This document shows positions 57,646-64,000 of a stretch of 64,000 bases of DNA, piece by piece. Positions within the stretch are counted from its first letter, which is position 1, and each line of letters opens with the position of its first letter. The position numbers and the translations under genes are program-made. The stretch covers positions 558,001 through 622,000 of the forward strand of contig NZ_CP033116.1 in the NCBI RefSeq assembly GCF_009497895.1, given 5' to 3'. A model generated the notes under the pieces. The model was not told the origin of the DNA. It searched no databases and saw only the letters and a list, made by a program, of their open reading frames with translations. The DNA is from Halopseudomonas pelagia. Its GTDB lineage: Bacteria > Pseudomonadota > Gammaproteobacteria > Pseudomonadales > Pseudomonadaceae.

Positions 57646-58437
57646 ATGACAGATACCAATCAGGACGCCTTTGAAATTGCCGGCGTGCGTTACCGCTCCC
57701 GTCTGCTGGTGGGTACCGGAAAGTACAAGGATATGGACGAAACCCGCGCCGCTATCGAAGCCTCGGGCGCAGAAATCGTCACCGTAGCGATCCGCCGCAG
57801 CAATATCGGCCAGAACCCCGGCGAGCCGAATCTGCTGGATGTGATCCCGCCGGACCGTTACACCATCCTGCCGAACACCGCCGGCTGCTATACCGCCGAA
57901 GATGCGGTGCGCACCTGCCGCCTGGCGCGCGAGCTGCTGGACGGCCACAAGCTGGTCAAGCTGGAAGTACTGGCCGATCAGAAGACCCTGTTCCCCAACG
58001 TGATCGAAACCATCAAGGCCGCCGAAGTGCTGGTTAAGGACGGCTTCGACGTGATGGTCTATACCAGTGACGACCCGATCATCGCCCGCCAGTTGGCGGA
58101 GATGGGCTGCGTGGCGGTCATGCCGCTGGCCGGTTTGATCGGCTCCGGACTGGGCATCTGCAACCCCTACAACCTGCGCATCATTCTGGAAGAAGCCACA
58201 GTGCCGGTACTGGTTGATGCCGGTGTGGGTACTGCGTCTGATGCCGCCATCGCGATGGAGCTGGGTTGCGCCGGGGTGCTGATGAACTCGGCGATTGCCC
58301 ACGCGCAAAAGCCGGTACTGATGGCCGAAGCGATGAAGCACGCCATTCTTGCCGGCCGCAGCGCTTACCTGGCCGGGCGCATGCCGCGCAAGCTGTACGC
58401 CACGGCATCGTCACCGCTGGAAGGCACCTTCGTCTGA
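57646..58437 (+). CDS. thiG: Thiazole synthase ThiG
   Basis: The ATG at 57646 gives 263 residues. The Schiff-base Lys lies in LVKLEVLAD, and the phosphate-binding region [20 protein letters not shown] is intact. It condenses deoxyxylulose phosphate, dehydroglycine and ThiS-thiocarboxylate into the thiamine thiazole. The frame upstream overlaps thiS and is not translated. Confidence 0.95.
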   Translation: MTDTNQDAFEIAGVRYRSRLLVGTGKYKDMDETRAAIEASGAEIVTVAIRRSNIGQNPGEPNLLDVIPPDRYTILPNTAGCYTAEDAVRTCRLARELLDGHKLVKLEVLADQKTLFPNVIETIKAAEVLVKDGFDVMVYTSDDPIIARQLAEMGCVAVMPLAGLIGSGLGICNPYNLRIILEEATVPVLVDAGVGTASDAAIAMELGCAGVLMNSAIAHAQKPVLMAEAMKHAILAGRSAYLAGRMPRKLYATASSPLEGTFV

Positions 58438-58500
58438 ACCTTTTCTCCGGCACGCTCTGATCCCGAACCAGAGCGGCCTTTGCCCGCAATCGAGCCTGAC

Positions 58501-59241
58501 ATGACCGAGAACCACGATCTGCCCGACACTGCCGACCTGCCCGAGGCCGGTGCCGAATCAAGCTTCCCGCGCCGCGCCATCCGCAGCTTCGTGATGCGCG
58601 CCGGACGCATGACCGACGCGCAGAAACGCGGCATTGACCTGGGCTGGCCGCGCTTTGGGCTGAATCTGGAAAACGGGCTGCTGAATCTGGATGCGCTGTT
58701 CGGCCGCGAAGCACCGCGCACCCTGGAAATCGGTTTCGGCATGGGCCAGTCCCTGCTGGAAATGGCCCAGGCCGCGCCCGAGCAGGACTTTATCGGGGTG
58801 GAAGTGCATCGCCCGGGTGTAGGCTCGCTGCTCAACGGCGTGCTCACCGCGAACGTCGATAATCTGCGGGTCTTCGACTGTGACGCCATCGAAGTGCTCA
58901 ACCAGTGCATCCCCGACGCCAGCCTGGACCGCGTTTTGCTGTTCTTCCCCGATCCCTGGCACAAGAAGAAGCACAACAAGCGCCGCATCGTGCAACTGGC
59001 CTTTGCCGAGCAACTGCGCAGCAAGCTGAAGATTGGCGGCGTGTTCCATATGGCTACCGACTGGGAAGCCTATGCCGAACATATGCTCGAAGTGATGAGC
59101 GCAGCGCCAGGCTATCGCAATCTGGCCGAAGACGGCACCTATGTACCGCGCCCGGAAGAGCGCCCGATCACCAAGTTCGAGCGCCGTGGTGAGCGCTTGG
59201 GGCATGGGGTGTGGGATCTGAAGTTCGAGCGGGTCGAATAA
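58501..59241 (+). CDS. trmB: tRNA (guanine46-N7)-methyltransferase
   Basis: The ATG at 58501 gives a 246-residue SAM enzyme. It has [16 protein letters not shown], the [15 protein letters not shown] catalytic block and the closing [17 protein letters not shown]. It makes m7G46 in tRNA. It is the last gene whose order matches the P. aeruginosa core region. Confidence 0.95.
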   Translation: MTENHDLPDTADLPEAGAESSFPRRAIRSFVMRAGRMTDAQKRGIDLGWPRFGLNLENGLLNLDALFGREAPRTLEIGFGMGQSLLEMAQAAPEQDFIGVEVHRPGVGSLLNGVLTANVDNLRVFDCDAIEVLNQCIPDASLDRVLLFFPDPWHKKKHNKRRIVQLAFAEQLRSKLKIGGVFHMATDWEAYAEHMLEVMSAAPGYRNLAEDGTYVPRPEERPITKFERRGERLGHGVWDLKFERVE

Positions 59242-59281
59242 CCCGCCTCACCTTTACGGCTCAATCGCGATAGGGCTGCTC

Positions 59282-59309
59282 TGGCTGACAGGGCACGCCG
59301 ACACGCAGT
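59282..59309 (+). repeat. Partial copy of the 127-bp structured repeat
   Basis: TGGCTGACAGGGCACGCCGA plus CACGCAG is identical to the copy at 61.6 kb. The sequence beyond is diverged, but a CCAACAGGGCCAAGCCGACA segment (about 59372-59391) may be the remnant of the other end. Confidence 0.6.
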
Positions 59310-59417
59310 AAACCCCGCAAGCATTCCGGCCAGCGATCATGGATCGTCTGGAGTGCTGCTGTTATCGGTTGGCCAACAGGGCCAAGCCGACATCGACACC
59401 TCCTTCACGAGATCTTC

Positions 59418-60596
59418 ATGACCAAGCAATACTCACTGCCCGCCACCGTTTACTTGCTGTCGTTCACCATCTTCTCGCTGGTAACTGCCGAATTCATGGT
59501 CGCGGGCATGATGCCCGCGCTGGCTGATGCGTTCTCGGTCAGCATTGCCCAGGTCGGCAACCTGATCGCTTTCTACGCCCTGGGGATGGCGCTGGGCGGG
59601 CCGCCGGTGATCATGTTGCTGTTGGTACGGCGCGTGAGTAACAAGCACGCGCTGGTGGGGTTGCTGGTGCTTTACGTTGTTGCCGCTGCGCTTGCTGCCG
59701 CCGCGCCCACCTACTCTGTGATGCTCATTGCCCGCTGCCTTATGGGCATTTCCAGCGCCGCGTGTATCGGCTTGTGCCTGACCATCTGCGCTGCTTTGGT
59801 ACCGATAGACGCAAGGGGCCGCGCCATATCCGTGGTGTTGGCAGGCCTGATGCTCGCGCCCGTCGCTGGCGTGCCTTTGATGGCCTGGCTTGAACAGCAC
59901 TTCGGCTGGCGCGCCAGCGGTTGGCTGATTGTGGCGATGGCGTCACTCTGCACCCTGCTGGCGGCCACTCGTATCCCGAGGGTTGAGCCGGGCAGCGAAC
60001 CCGCTTTACGCCAGCAGTGGGCAACATTGAACAGGCGCAGTCTCTGGGCAGCCTACCTCACCAGCGGCCTGATCATCGGCGCCACCTTCGCCGCGTTCAG
60101 TTATTGCGCCCCAATCCTGATCGATGCGGCAGGCTTGCAACCGCGCCATCTTGCACCTTTGCTAGCGCTCTACGGTATCGCCAACCTGTTGGGTAACTAT
60201 GTAGTAGGGCGTGTAGCTGACCGCTATACGATGCCCTCTCTGGGCTGGGGCCTGGCGATGCTGGTGGTGAGCTTGAGCGGCTTTGCCCTGGCCGGTGACC
60301 GGCTTTGGCTGAATATCGGCTTCTTTATCATGCTGGGTTTGACCGGCGTCGCGCTTAACCCGGCCATGGTTGCGCGTGTGATGAAGGCGGCAGAGCCAAC
60401 TGCCCTGGTCAATATCCTGCATACCTCCGTGATTACGGGCGGGCTGGCAGTGGGTAGTTGGGCTGGAGGTGCGGTTATCGAAACAGGGTATGGGCTGCGC
60501 GCGCCGCTTTGGGTGGGGGCGGGGATTGCGTTCGTTGGCCTGTTGAGTCTATGGCGGCCGTTTGCAGTTCGGCGGGAAGCGGAGGTTTGTGTTTAG
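59418..60596 (+). CDS. MFS efflux transporter (AraJ/CmlA-like)
   Basis: The 392-residue protein has 12 predicted helices and the drug:H+ antiporter-1 pattern. The opening FTIFSLVTAEFMVAGMMPALADAF and the LIAFYALGMALGGPPVIML loop are typical of this family, which exports sugars or drugs. The real substrate is not predictable. It starts the accessory right end. Confidence 0.85.
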   Translation: MTKQYSLPATVYLLSFTIFSLVTAEFMVAGMMPALADAFSVSIAQVGNLIAFYALGMALGGPPVIMLLLVRRVSNKHALVGLLVLYVVAAALAAAAPTYSVMLIARCLMGISSAACIGLCLTICAALVPIDARGRAISVVLAGLMLAPVAGVPLMAWLEQHFGWRASGWLIVAMASLCTLLAATRIPRVEPGSEPALRQQWATLNRRSLWAAYLTSGLIIGATFAAFSYCAPILIDAAGLQPRHLAPLLALYGIANLLGNYVVGRVADRYTMPSLGWGLAMLVVSLSGFALAGDRLWLNIGFFIMLGLTGVALNPAMVARVMKAAEPTALVNILHTSVITGGLAVGSWAGGAVIETGYGLRAPLWVGAGIAFVGLLSLWRPFAVRREAEVCV

Positions 60597-60678
60597 GTGC
60601 TTTGGCGAGTGCCTTAGTCGCTAATCTAAATTGATCTCTCCTCATTTTCGGGTGAGTGAGTAACCCCGCTTGGCCGGG

Positions 60679-60805
60679 CTTCCGGGGTAGGGCAGTGTTG
60701 GCTGCCAGGGCACGCCGACACGCAGCAAGTACGTCCATGTAGCTCGGCGATGGCATCCATGCCATCGACGGTCGGCTTACCCCTATCAGCCAACACTGCC
60801 TGCTG
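60679..60805 (+). repeat. 127-bp structured repeat, copy A
   Basis: It matches 61572-61698 at 121 of 127 positions in the same orientation. GGCAGTGTTGGCTG (60691-60704) and CAGCCAACACTGCC (60787-60800) are perfect inverted arms, and the centre GATGGCATCCATGCCATC is a second hairpin. Confidence 0.85.
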
Positions 60806-60935
60806 ATCACCGAGCTGACTACGGGCAGATCAAAACAATTGATGGCAGGCGCTACATCAGTATCGATAAATCCTGGTATCCACCTATTAATCCAAATACC
60901 AGCGTTGCTCATCTCTATCGTTAGGTATAGCATCT

Positions 60936-60972
60936 GTTTACAAAGTAAACGAAGTAAGCGTCTACGACGTAG
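60936..60972 (+). promoter_or_regulatory. Two palindromes before the antitoxin gene
   Basis: GTTTAC-AAA-GTAAAC (60936-60950) and CTACG-A-CGTAG (60962-60972) lie directly before the antitoxin start. Such sites usually bind the antitoxin or the toxin-antitoxin complex for autoregulation. Confidence 0.55.
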
Positions 60973-60981
60973 GGGGTCATG

Positions 60982-61233
60982 ATGGCTTCGCCTGTTGTTT
61001 CATTTCGACTCGAAGAAGAGCTAGTAGCCCAATTGGATGCCCTAGCTGAAGCGACCGATCGCGATCGCCTGTATCACGTAAAGCGTGCAATGGCTCAATA
61101 CCTTGAGACCGAATCCTGGCACGTCAAAGCGATTGAGGTCGGCATCGCCGCTGCGGATGCAGGCGAGCTGACAGACCTGGAAGTTGTGAAGGCCAAATGG
61201 ATGACCCGTGCCGAACAAAATCGTACTGACTGA
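60982..61233 (+). CDS. Ribbon-helix-helix antitoxin (ParD/CopG-like)
   Basis: The ATG at 60982 is 5 nt after AGGGGG. The 83-residue protein begins PVVSFRLEEELVAQLDALAE, a ribbon-helix-helix DNA-binding domain. The acidic C-terminal part (ADAGELTDLEVVKAKW) is the type that binds a ParE toxin. The toxin gene overlaps its 3' end by 26 nt. Confidence 0.87.
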   Translation: MASPVVSFRLEEELVAQLDALAEATDRDRLYHVKRAMAQYLETESWHVKAIEVGIAAADAGELTDLEVVKAKWMTRAEQNRTD

Positions 61234-61501
61234 TCCAGCGCAAGCTGATCTGGAAGACATCTTTACTTACTACGCCCCTTTGATAGGGGAGCGGAAAGCG
61301 CACGATCTGATCCTCTCCCTTCTATCCCAACTGGATCCTCTTCTCGCGCAGCCTGGCTTGGGAAGACCCTCCCAGTCACCCGGAGTTCGTGAGCTGGTGT
61401 TTCTCCAGCCACCGTATGTAGCGCCTTATCGTGTGGTGGGTAACGCTGTGCAGGTTCTGCGCTTTCTACATCAGCGGCAGGAACGGCCTGAGTATTGGTA
61501 G
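61208..61501 (+). CDS. ParE/RelE-superfamily toxin
   Basis: The start is GTG at 61208. The 97-residue protein has the ParE opening (KIVLTDPAQADLEDIFTYYA) and the C-terminal YVAPYRVVGNAVQVLRFLHQRQ. ParE toxins inhibit gyrase, whereas RelE relatives cleave mRNA. Sequence alone favours ParE because of the RHH antitoxin. Confidence 0.87.
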   Translation: MPNKIVLTDPAQADLEDIFTYYAPLIGERKAHDLILSLLSQLDPLLAQPGLGRPSQSPGVRELVFLQPPYVAPYRVVGNAVQVLRFLHQRQERPEYW

Positions 61502-61571
61502 CTTGTTGGCTTGTTGCCAAAGTGCATTAGAGCAGAAGAAAAGACCTGACCCTGGATTTTCGCTTCTGTGG

Positions 61572-61698
61572 CTTCGGGGGTAGGTCAGCGTTGGCTGACA
61601 GGGCACGCCGACACGCAGCAAGTACGTCCGTGTAGCTCGGCGATGGCATCCATGCCATCGACGGTCGGCTTACCCCTATCAGCCAACACTGCCTCCTG
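61572..61698 (+). repeat. 127-bp structured repeat, copy B
   Basis: It lies in direct orientation, 893 bp from copy A, with six mismatches. The toxin-antitoxin genes lie exactly between the copies. The left arm has two changes, so its outer stem is slightly weaker than in copy A. Confidence 0.85.
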
Positions 61699-61841
61699 CT
61701 CTAGGGTTGGCTGGGACAATTCTAAAACCCGTGGTGTGTTATGGCCTCCCGCCATCCGAATTGTCGTCTCGGCCTAACGGGACTGCCTTTATATTCAACC
61801 GCCAAACGATTATTGCTGCTATGTTGCTCTATAGGCAAAAA

Positions 61842-61860
61842 ATCAGTGAGCAACACTGAT
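61842..61860 (+). promoter_or_regulatory. Inverted repeat upstream of the nuclease gene
   Basis: ATCAGTG-AGCAA-CACTGAT has perfect 7-bp arms, 35 bp before the start codon. It may be an operator or a 5' leader hairpin. Confidence 0.4.
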
Positions 61861-61895
61861 CCAAAGGATTTATCTCAGCAACAGGGAAGTAACCT

Positions 61896-63254
61896 ATGGC
61901 TTTTAGCGACTACTGGAATGGTCCTGCGCATCGGCAGCGGGCGGATGATCTGGATATCCAGCTCACGGAACTTCAGGCGCGCCATGCGCAGCTACTAGCG
62001 CTAAACAAGAAGATCGGTGCGATGGATGTGCTCGAAATCCAGGAACTGATCGAGCAAGAGAAAACCCGTCTCGCGGCTGTTCGCAATCAGATTCAGCGCG
62101 CCGAGCAGGACAAAGCCAGCCTTGAGCAACGCTCTTCTGACCTTCAGGCGCAGATTCTCGTGTGGGAGGAGACGCTGCTCCTTGAAAGCTTCGCGCTCTA
62201 TGAGCCGAAGTTCAAGCTCAATGCCAGCACTGAATACAAATCGCGACTGGACAAAGTGCGTGAGCGCCAGAAGGCGATGATCAAGAACGGCGAAGCCTCT
62301 ACCGGCAATATGGCTTGGTCCGTCAACGGCAGCAACGCTCAAGGGCGCAAGCTCGTTAACGACATGATCAAGCTGGTTATCCGGTCGTTCAACAACGAGG
62401 CTGACTACTGCGTGGACAATGTTAAGTTCAATAACATAGAGCTTGGCGAGAAACGTATTCTCAAATCCTTTGAGGCGTGCAACCGCCTCGGCAAGGTTAT
62501 GAGCGTCGAGCTATCGCGCCAATATTTGAAGCTCAAGCTTGATGAGCTGCACCTTGCCCATGAGTTTCAACTCAAGAAGCAGGAAGAAAAGGAAGAGGCG
62601 AAGCGGGCCCGCGAAGAGCTACGCGAGCAACAGAAGCTTGAGCAAGAGATCCGCGCCGCTCGGGAAAAAATCGCCAAGGAGCGTAAGCACTTCGATACTG
62701 CGTTGCGAGATCTCCTGGCACGCCTGGAGAGAGTTCAGACCGAAGAGGAGCGAGTTGCTCTTACGTCAAAGCTAGCTGAGATTGAGGCAGGCCGAGCGGA
62801 GCTTGAAGGAGAGGAGAAGCTCATTGACTATCGCGAGCAAAACGCGAAGGCCGGTTATGTCTATGTCATATCGAATGTTGGGGCATTCGGGAAGGACGTC
62901 TACAAGATCGGTATGACTCGCCGGCTGGAGCCAATGGACCGCATCTCGGAGTTGGGTGATGCTTCGGTGCCGTTTTGGTTTGACGTACATGCGATGGTTT
63001 TCTCTGACAACGCTCCCACGCTTGAAGCGAAGCTGCACGAACGCTTTGCCGCAGGTCGCCTTAATAAAGTGAACGGGCGCAAGGAGTTTTTTCGTGCAGA
63101 CATTGCTGAGATCGAGTCGGTAATTAGGGAAAACTACGACGCTGTTGTCGAGGTCACCCACGAAGCGCCAGCTGAGCAGTATCGTGAAAGCCTCCGCATG
63201 GCGATGCCTGCGGAAACTATTCAGCAATCAGAAAGGACAGCGGCAGCAAGCTAG
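61896..63254 (+). CDS. DUF4041 and GIY-YIG-type (T5orf172/MUG113) nuclease, SNIPE-like
   Basis: The ATG at 61896 follows AGGGA at 8 nt. The 452-residue protein has N-terminal coiled coil (about 20-90), a DUF4041-like core (about 100-215), a long charged coiled coil (about 225-315) and a C-terminal GIY-YIG-like domain. That domain has GYVYVISN and VYKIGMTRR as the GIY and YIG strands, Glu in APTLEAKLHERF, and Asn/Glu in NKVNGRKEFF. DUF4041 plus this nuclease is the architecture of the anti-phage protein SNIPE. Unlike membrane-anchored SNIPE it shows no membrane helix. Confidence 0.78.
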   Translation: MAFSDYWNGPAHRQRADDLDIQLTELQARHAQLLALNKKIGAMDVLEIQELIEQEKTRLAAVRNQIQRAEQDKASLEQRSSDLQAQILVWEETLLLESFALYEPKFKLNASTEYKSRLDKVRERQKAMIKNGEASTGNMAWSVNGSNAQGRKLVNDMIKLVIRSFNNEADYCVDNVKFNNIELGEKRILKSFEACNRLGKVMSVELSRQYLKLKLDELHLAHEFQLKKQEEKEEAKRAREELREQQKLEQEIRAAREKIAKERKHFDTALRDLLARLERVQTEEERVALTSKLAEIEAGRAELEGEEKLIDYREQNAKAGYVYVISNVGAFGKDVYKIGMTRRLEPMDRISELGDASVPFWFDVHAMVFSDNAPTLEAKLHERFAAGRLNKVNGRKEFFRADIAEIESVIRENYDAVVEVTHEAPAEQYRESLRMAMPAETIQQSERTAAAS

Positions 63255-63500
63255 AATCCTCGGGAAATGAGCTTCAGGTCTCTAGCGCTTGTCATACTGC
63301 CATGGTCCAGAGCCTAGGAATTTATTTCAGACTCCAGTATCTTATCTAAACACCAAAAACTGTAACGAGTAACGTTATAATTATTGTACAAGGGTGGGCC
63401 ACAGGGGCTTCGGGCTGGCCTTGACGTTGAACTTTTGGATGGTCTGGCTTCTCGAAGTATTGACAAATTCGGTTGTGTAGTTCCACGACAGGGCGGCAGC

Positions 63501-64000
63501 ATGGAAAAGCAACGCTTAAAAATAAATTTACCGCCAATTCGAGACGACGCATCCGGCTATAAATATTTGAGCAAATTATCTGACCAATTAATCTCAAATC
63601 CGCAGCACTTTTATACCTTTGACTTCTCTAAATGTTCCACTATGAGCCATAATGGTTTGGCGGTGATAGGAGGGGTATGTAATTATCTTAAGCGACACGA
63701 ATTGCAAACTCCCTTTTTTAGTATGTTTTCTGATAAGAAGATTGGATTCAGTCTTGATGGAATGAGTCCTAGACTTCAGTCGCGGCTCCAGGAACTTGGA
63801 TTTTGGAATTATGTACAGCCGGACCATGGTGTCGTTGGTGGTAATGATTATATCGGGTATCGAGAGCACGAAGAAGTGCTTAAAGACTTTGAGATAATTA
63901 ATCATTTGCAAGATAGCTGGTTAACAAACGAAAAACTTTCGCTTAGCACTAGCCTTAAGAACGAAATCGTCAGTAGTATTTATGAAATTTTTGTGAATGC
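63501..64000 (+). CDS. Partial gene: STAS-like domain plus histidine-kinase-type ATPase domain (N-terminus)
   Basis: From the ATG at 63501 the frame stays open to the window end (166 codons). The first half, with FDFSKCSTMSHNGLAVIGG, resembles a STAS domain. The end, LKNEIVSSIYEIFVNA, resembles the N-box of a HATPase_c domain. Base composition is AT rich and codon use differs sharply from the genes to the left, suggesting recent acquisition. In-frame codons continue upstream to TTG 63384 with a plausible peptide, so the true start may be earlier. Function is not known. Confidence 0.65.
   Translation, partial: MEKQRLKINLPPIRDDASGYKYLSKLSDQLISNPQHFYTFDFSKCSTMSHNGLAVIGGVCNYLKRHELQTPFFSMFSDKKIGFSLDGMSPRLQSRLQELGFWNYVQPDHGVVGGNDYIGYREHEEVLKDFEIINHLQDSWLTNEKLSLSTSLKNEIVSSIYEIFVN

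Larger units (their letters stand above)
60597..60978. other. 382-bp region before the toxin-antitoxin genes
   Basis: No gene is visible. It holds the first 127-bp repeat (60679-60805) and the antitoxin promoter region with two palindromes (60936-60950 and 60962-60972). Confidence 0.6.
61502..61895. other. 394-bp region between the toxin-antitoxin pair and the nuclease gene
   Basis: No gene is visible. It contains the second 127-bp repeat (61572-61698) and the promoter region of the nuclease gene with an inverted repeat (61842-61860). Confidence 0.6.

Noticed and set aside
60679..60805. 127-bp repeat as an integron attC site
   Set aside because: The size and fold resemble attC, but the ends (GTTGGCT and AGCCAAC) do not match the GTTRRRY/RYYYAAC core sites and no integrase is present.
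60475..60933. 152-residue minus-strand frame across the MFS end and repeat
   Set aside because: It runs through the structured repeat and the antisense of the transporter gene; no domain or ribosome site.

Overview
The window reads as a chromosomal segment of a gammaproteobacterium of the Pseudomonas lineage, with high GC, dense operons and Pseudomonas-type genes. The best taxonomic clue is gene order. From about 37.5 to 59.2 kb the order mutM, ggt, ferredoxin, coaD, laoABC/laoR, rsmD, M16 peptidase pair, ftsY-ftsE-ftsX-rpoH, mtgA, DUF423, thiS-thiG, trmB matches what I remember of the P. aeruginosa PA0357-PA0382 region. Gene content elsewhere (PQQ glucose dehydrogenase, E1alpha/E1beta pyruvate dehydrogenase, large beta-oxidation operons) fits an environmental or marine pseudomonad such as Halopseudomonas. 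The genus is an inference. I saw no rRNA, tRNA or CRISPR array.

Layout. 0-7 kb: a truncated M23 peptidase, acyl-CoA desaturase DesB, a PAS-GGDEF-EAL c-di-GMP enzyme, a fasciclin protein behind a TGTACA-repeat operator, a BON-MscS channel and a retropepsin-like protease. 7-13.8 kb: membrane PQQ glucose dehydrogenase, a three-gene pyruvate-dehydrogenase-type operon without E3, and a cupin protein. 13.8-16.3 kb: an orphan type VI secretion effector (PAAR-DUF2235 lipase) with a lipoprotein immunity candidate. 16.5-20.6 kb: uppP, a cyclase-family hydrolase and a chemotaxis receptor with an unusual topology. 20.6-21.3 kb: a gene-free stretch rich in palindromic repeats.

21.3-35.2 kb is a beta-oxidation region. 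It holds etfBA, a two-subunit acyl-CoA dehydrogenase, a FadB/PimF-like fusion enzyme, an IclR regulator, an acyl-CoA ligase, a crotonase, a thiolase and a PaaH-type dehydrogenase. Gene set and sizes resemble the pim operon for dicarboxylate and medium-chain acid degradation. Three separate transcription units carry the same palindromic site, so they probably form one regulon, with the IclR protein as the obvious candidate regulator. A PaaI thioesterase and an unassigned membrane transporter follow.

37.5-59.2 kb is the conserved core described above. It includes the Lao long-chain alcohol oxidation genes with an 18-bp perfect palindrome as the likely LaoR operator.

59.3-64 kb is accessory. 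It has an MFS transporter, a ParD/ParE-like toxin-antitoxin pair between two 127-bp structured direct repeats, a DUF4041 plus GIY-YIG-type nuclease resembling the anti-phage nuclease SNIPE, and, running off the window, a low-GC gene whose product looks like a STAS-like domain joined to a histidine-kinase-type ATPase. This right edge looks like the start of a defence or mobile island and is the most likely place for something undescribed.
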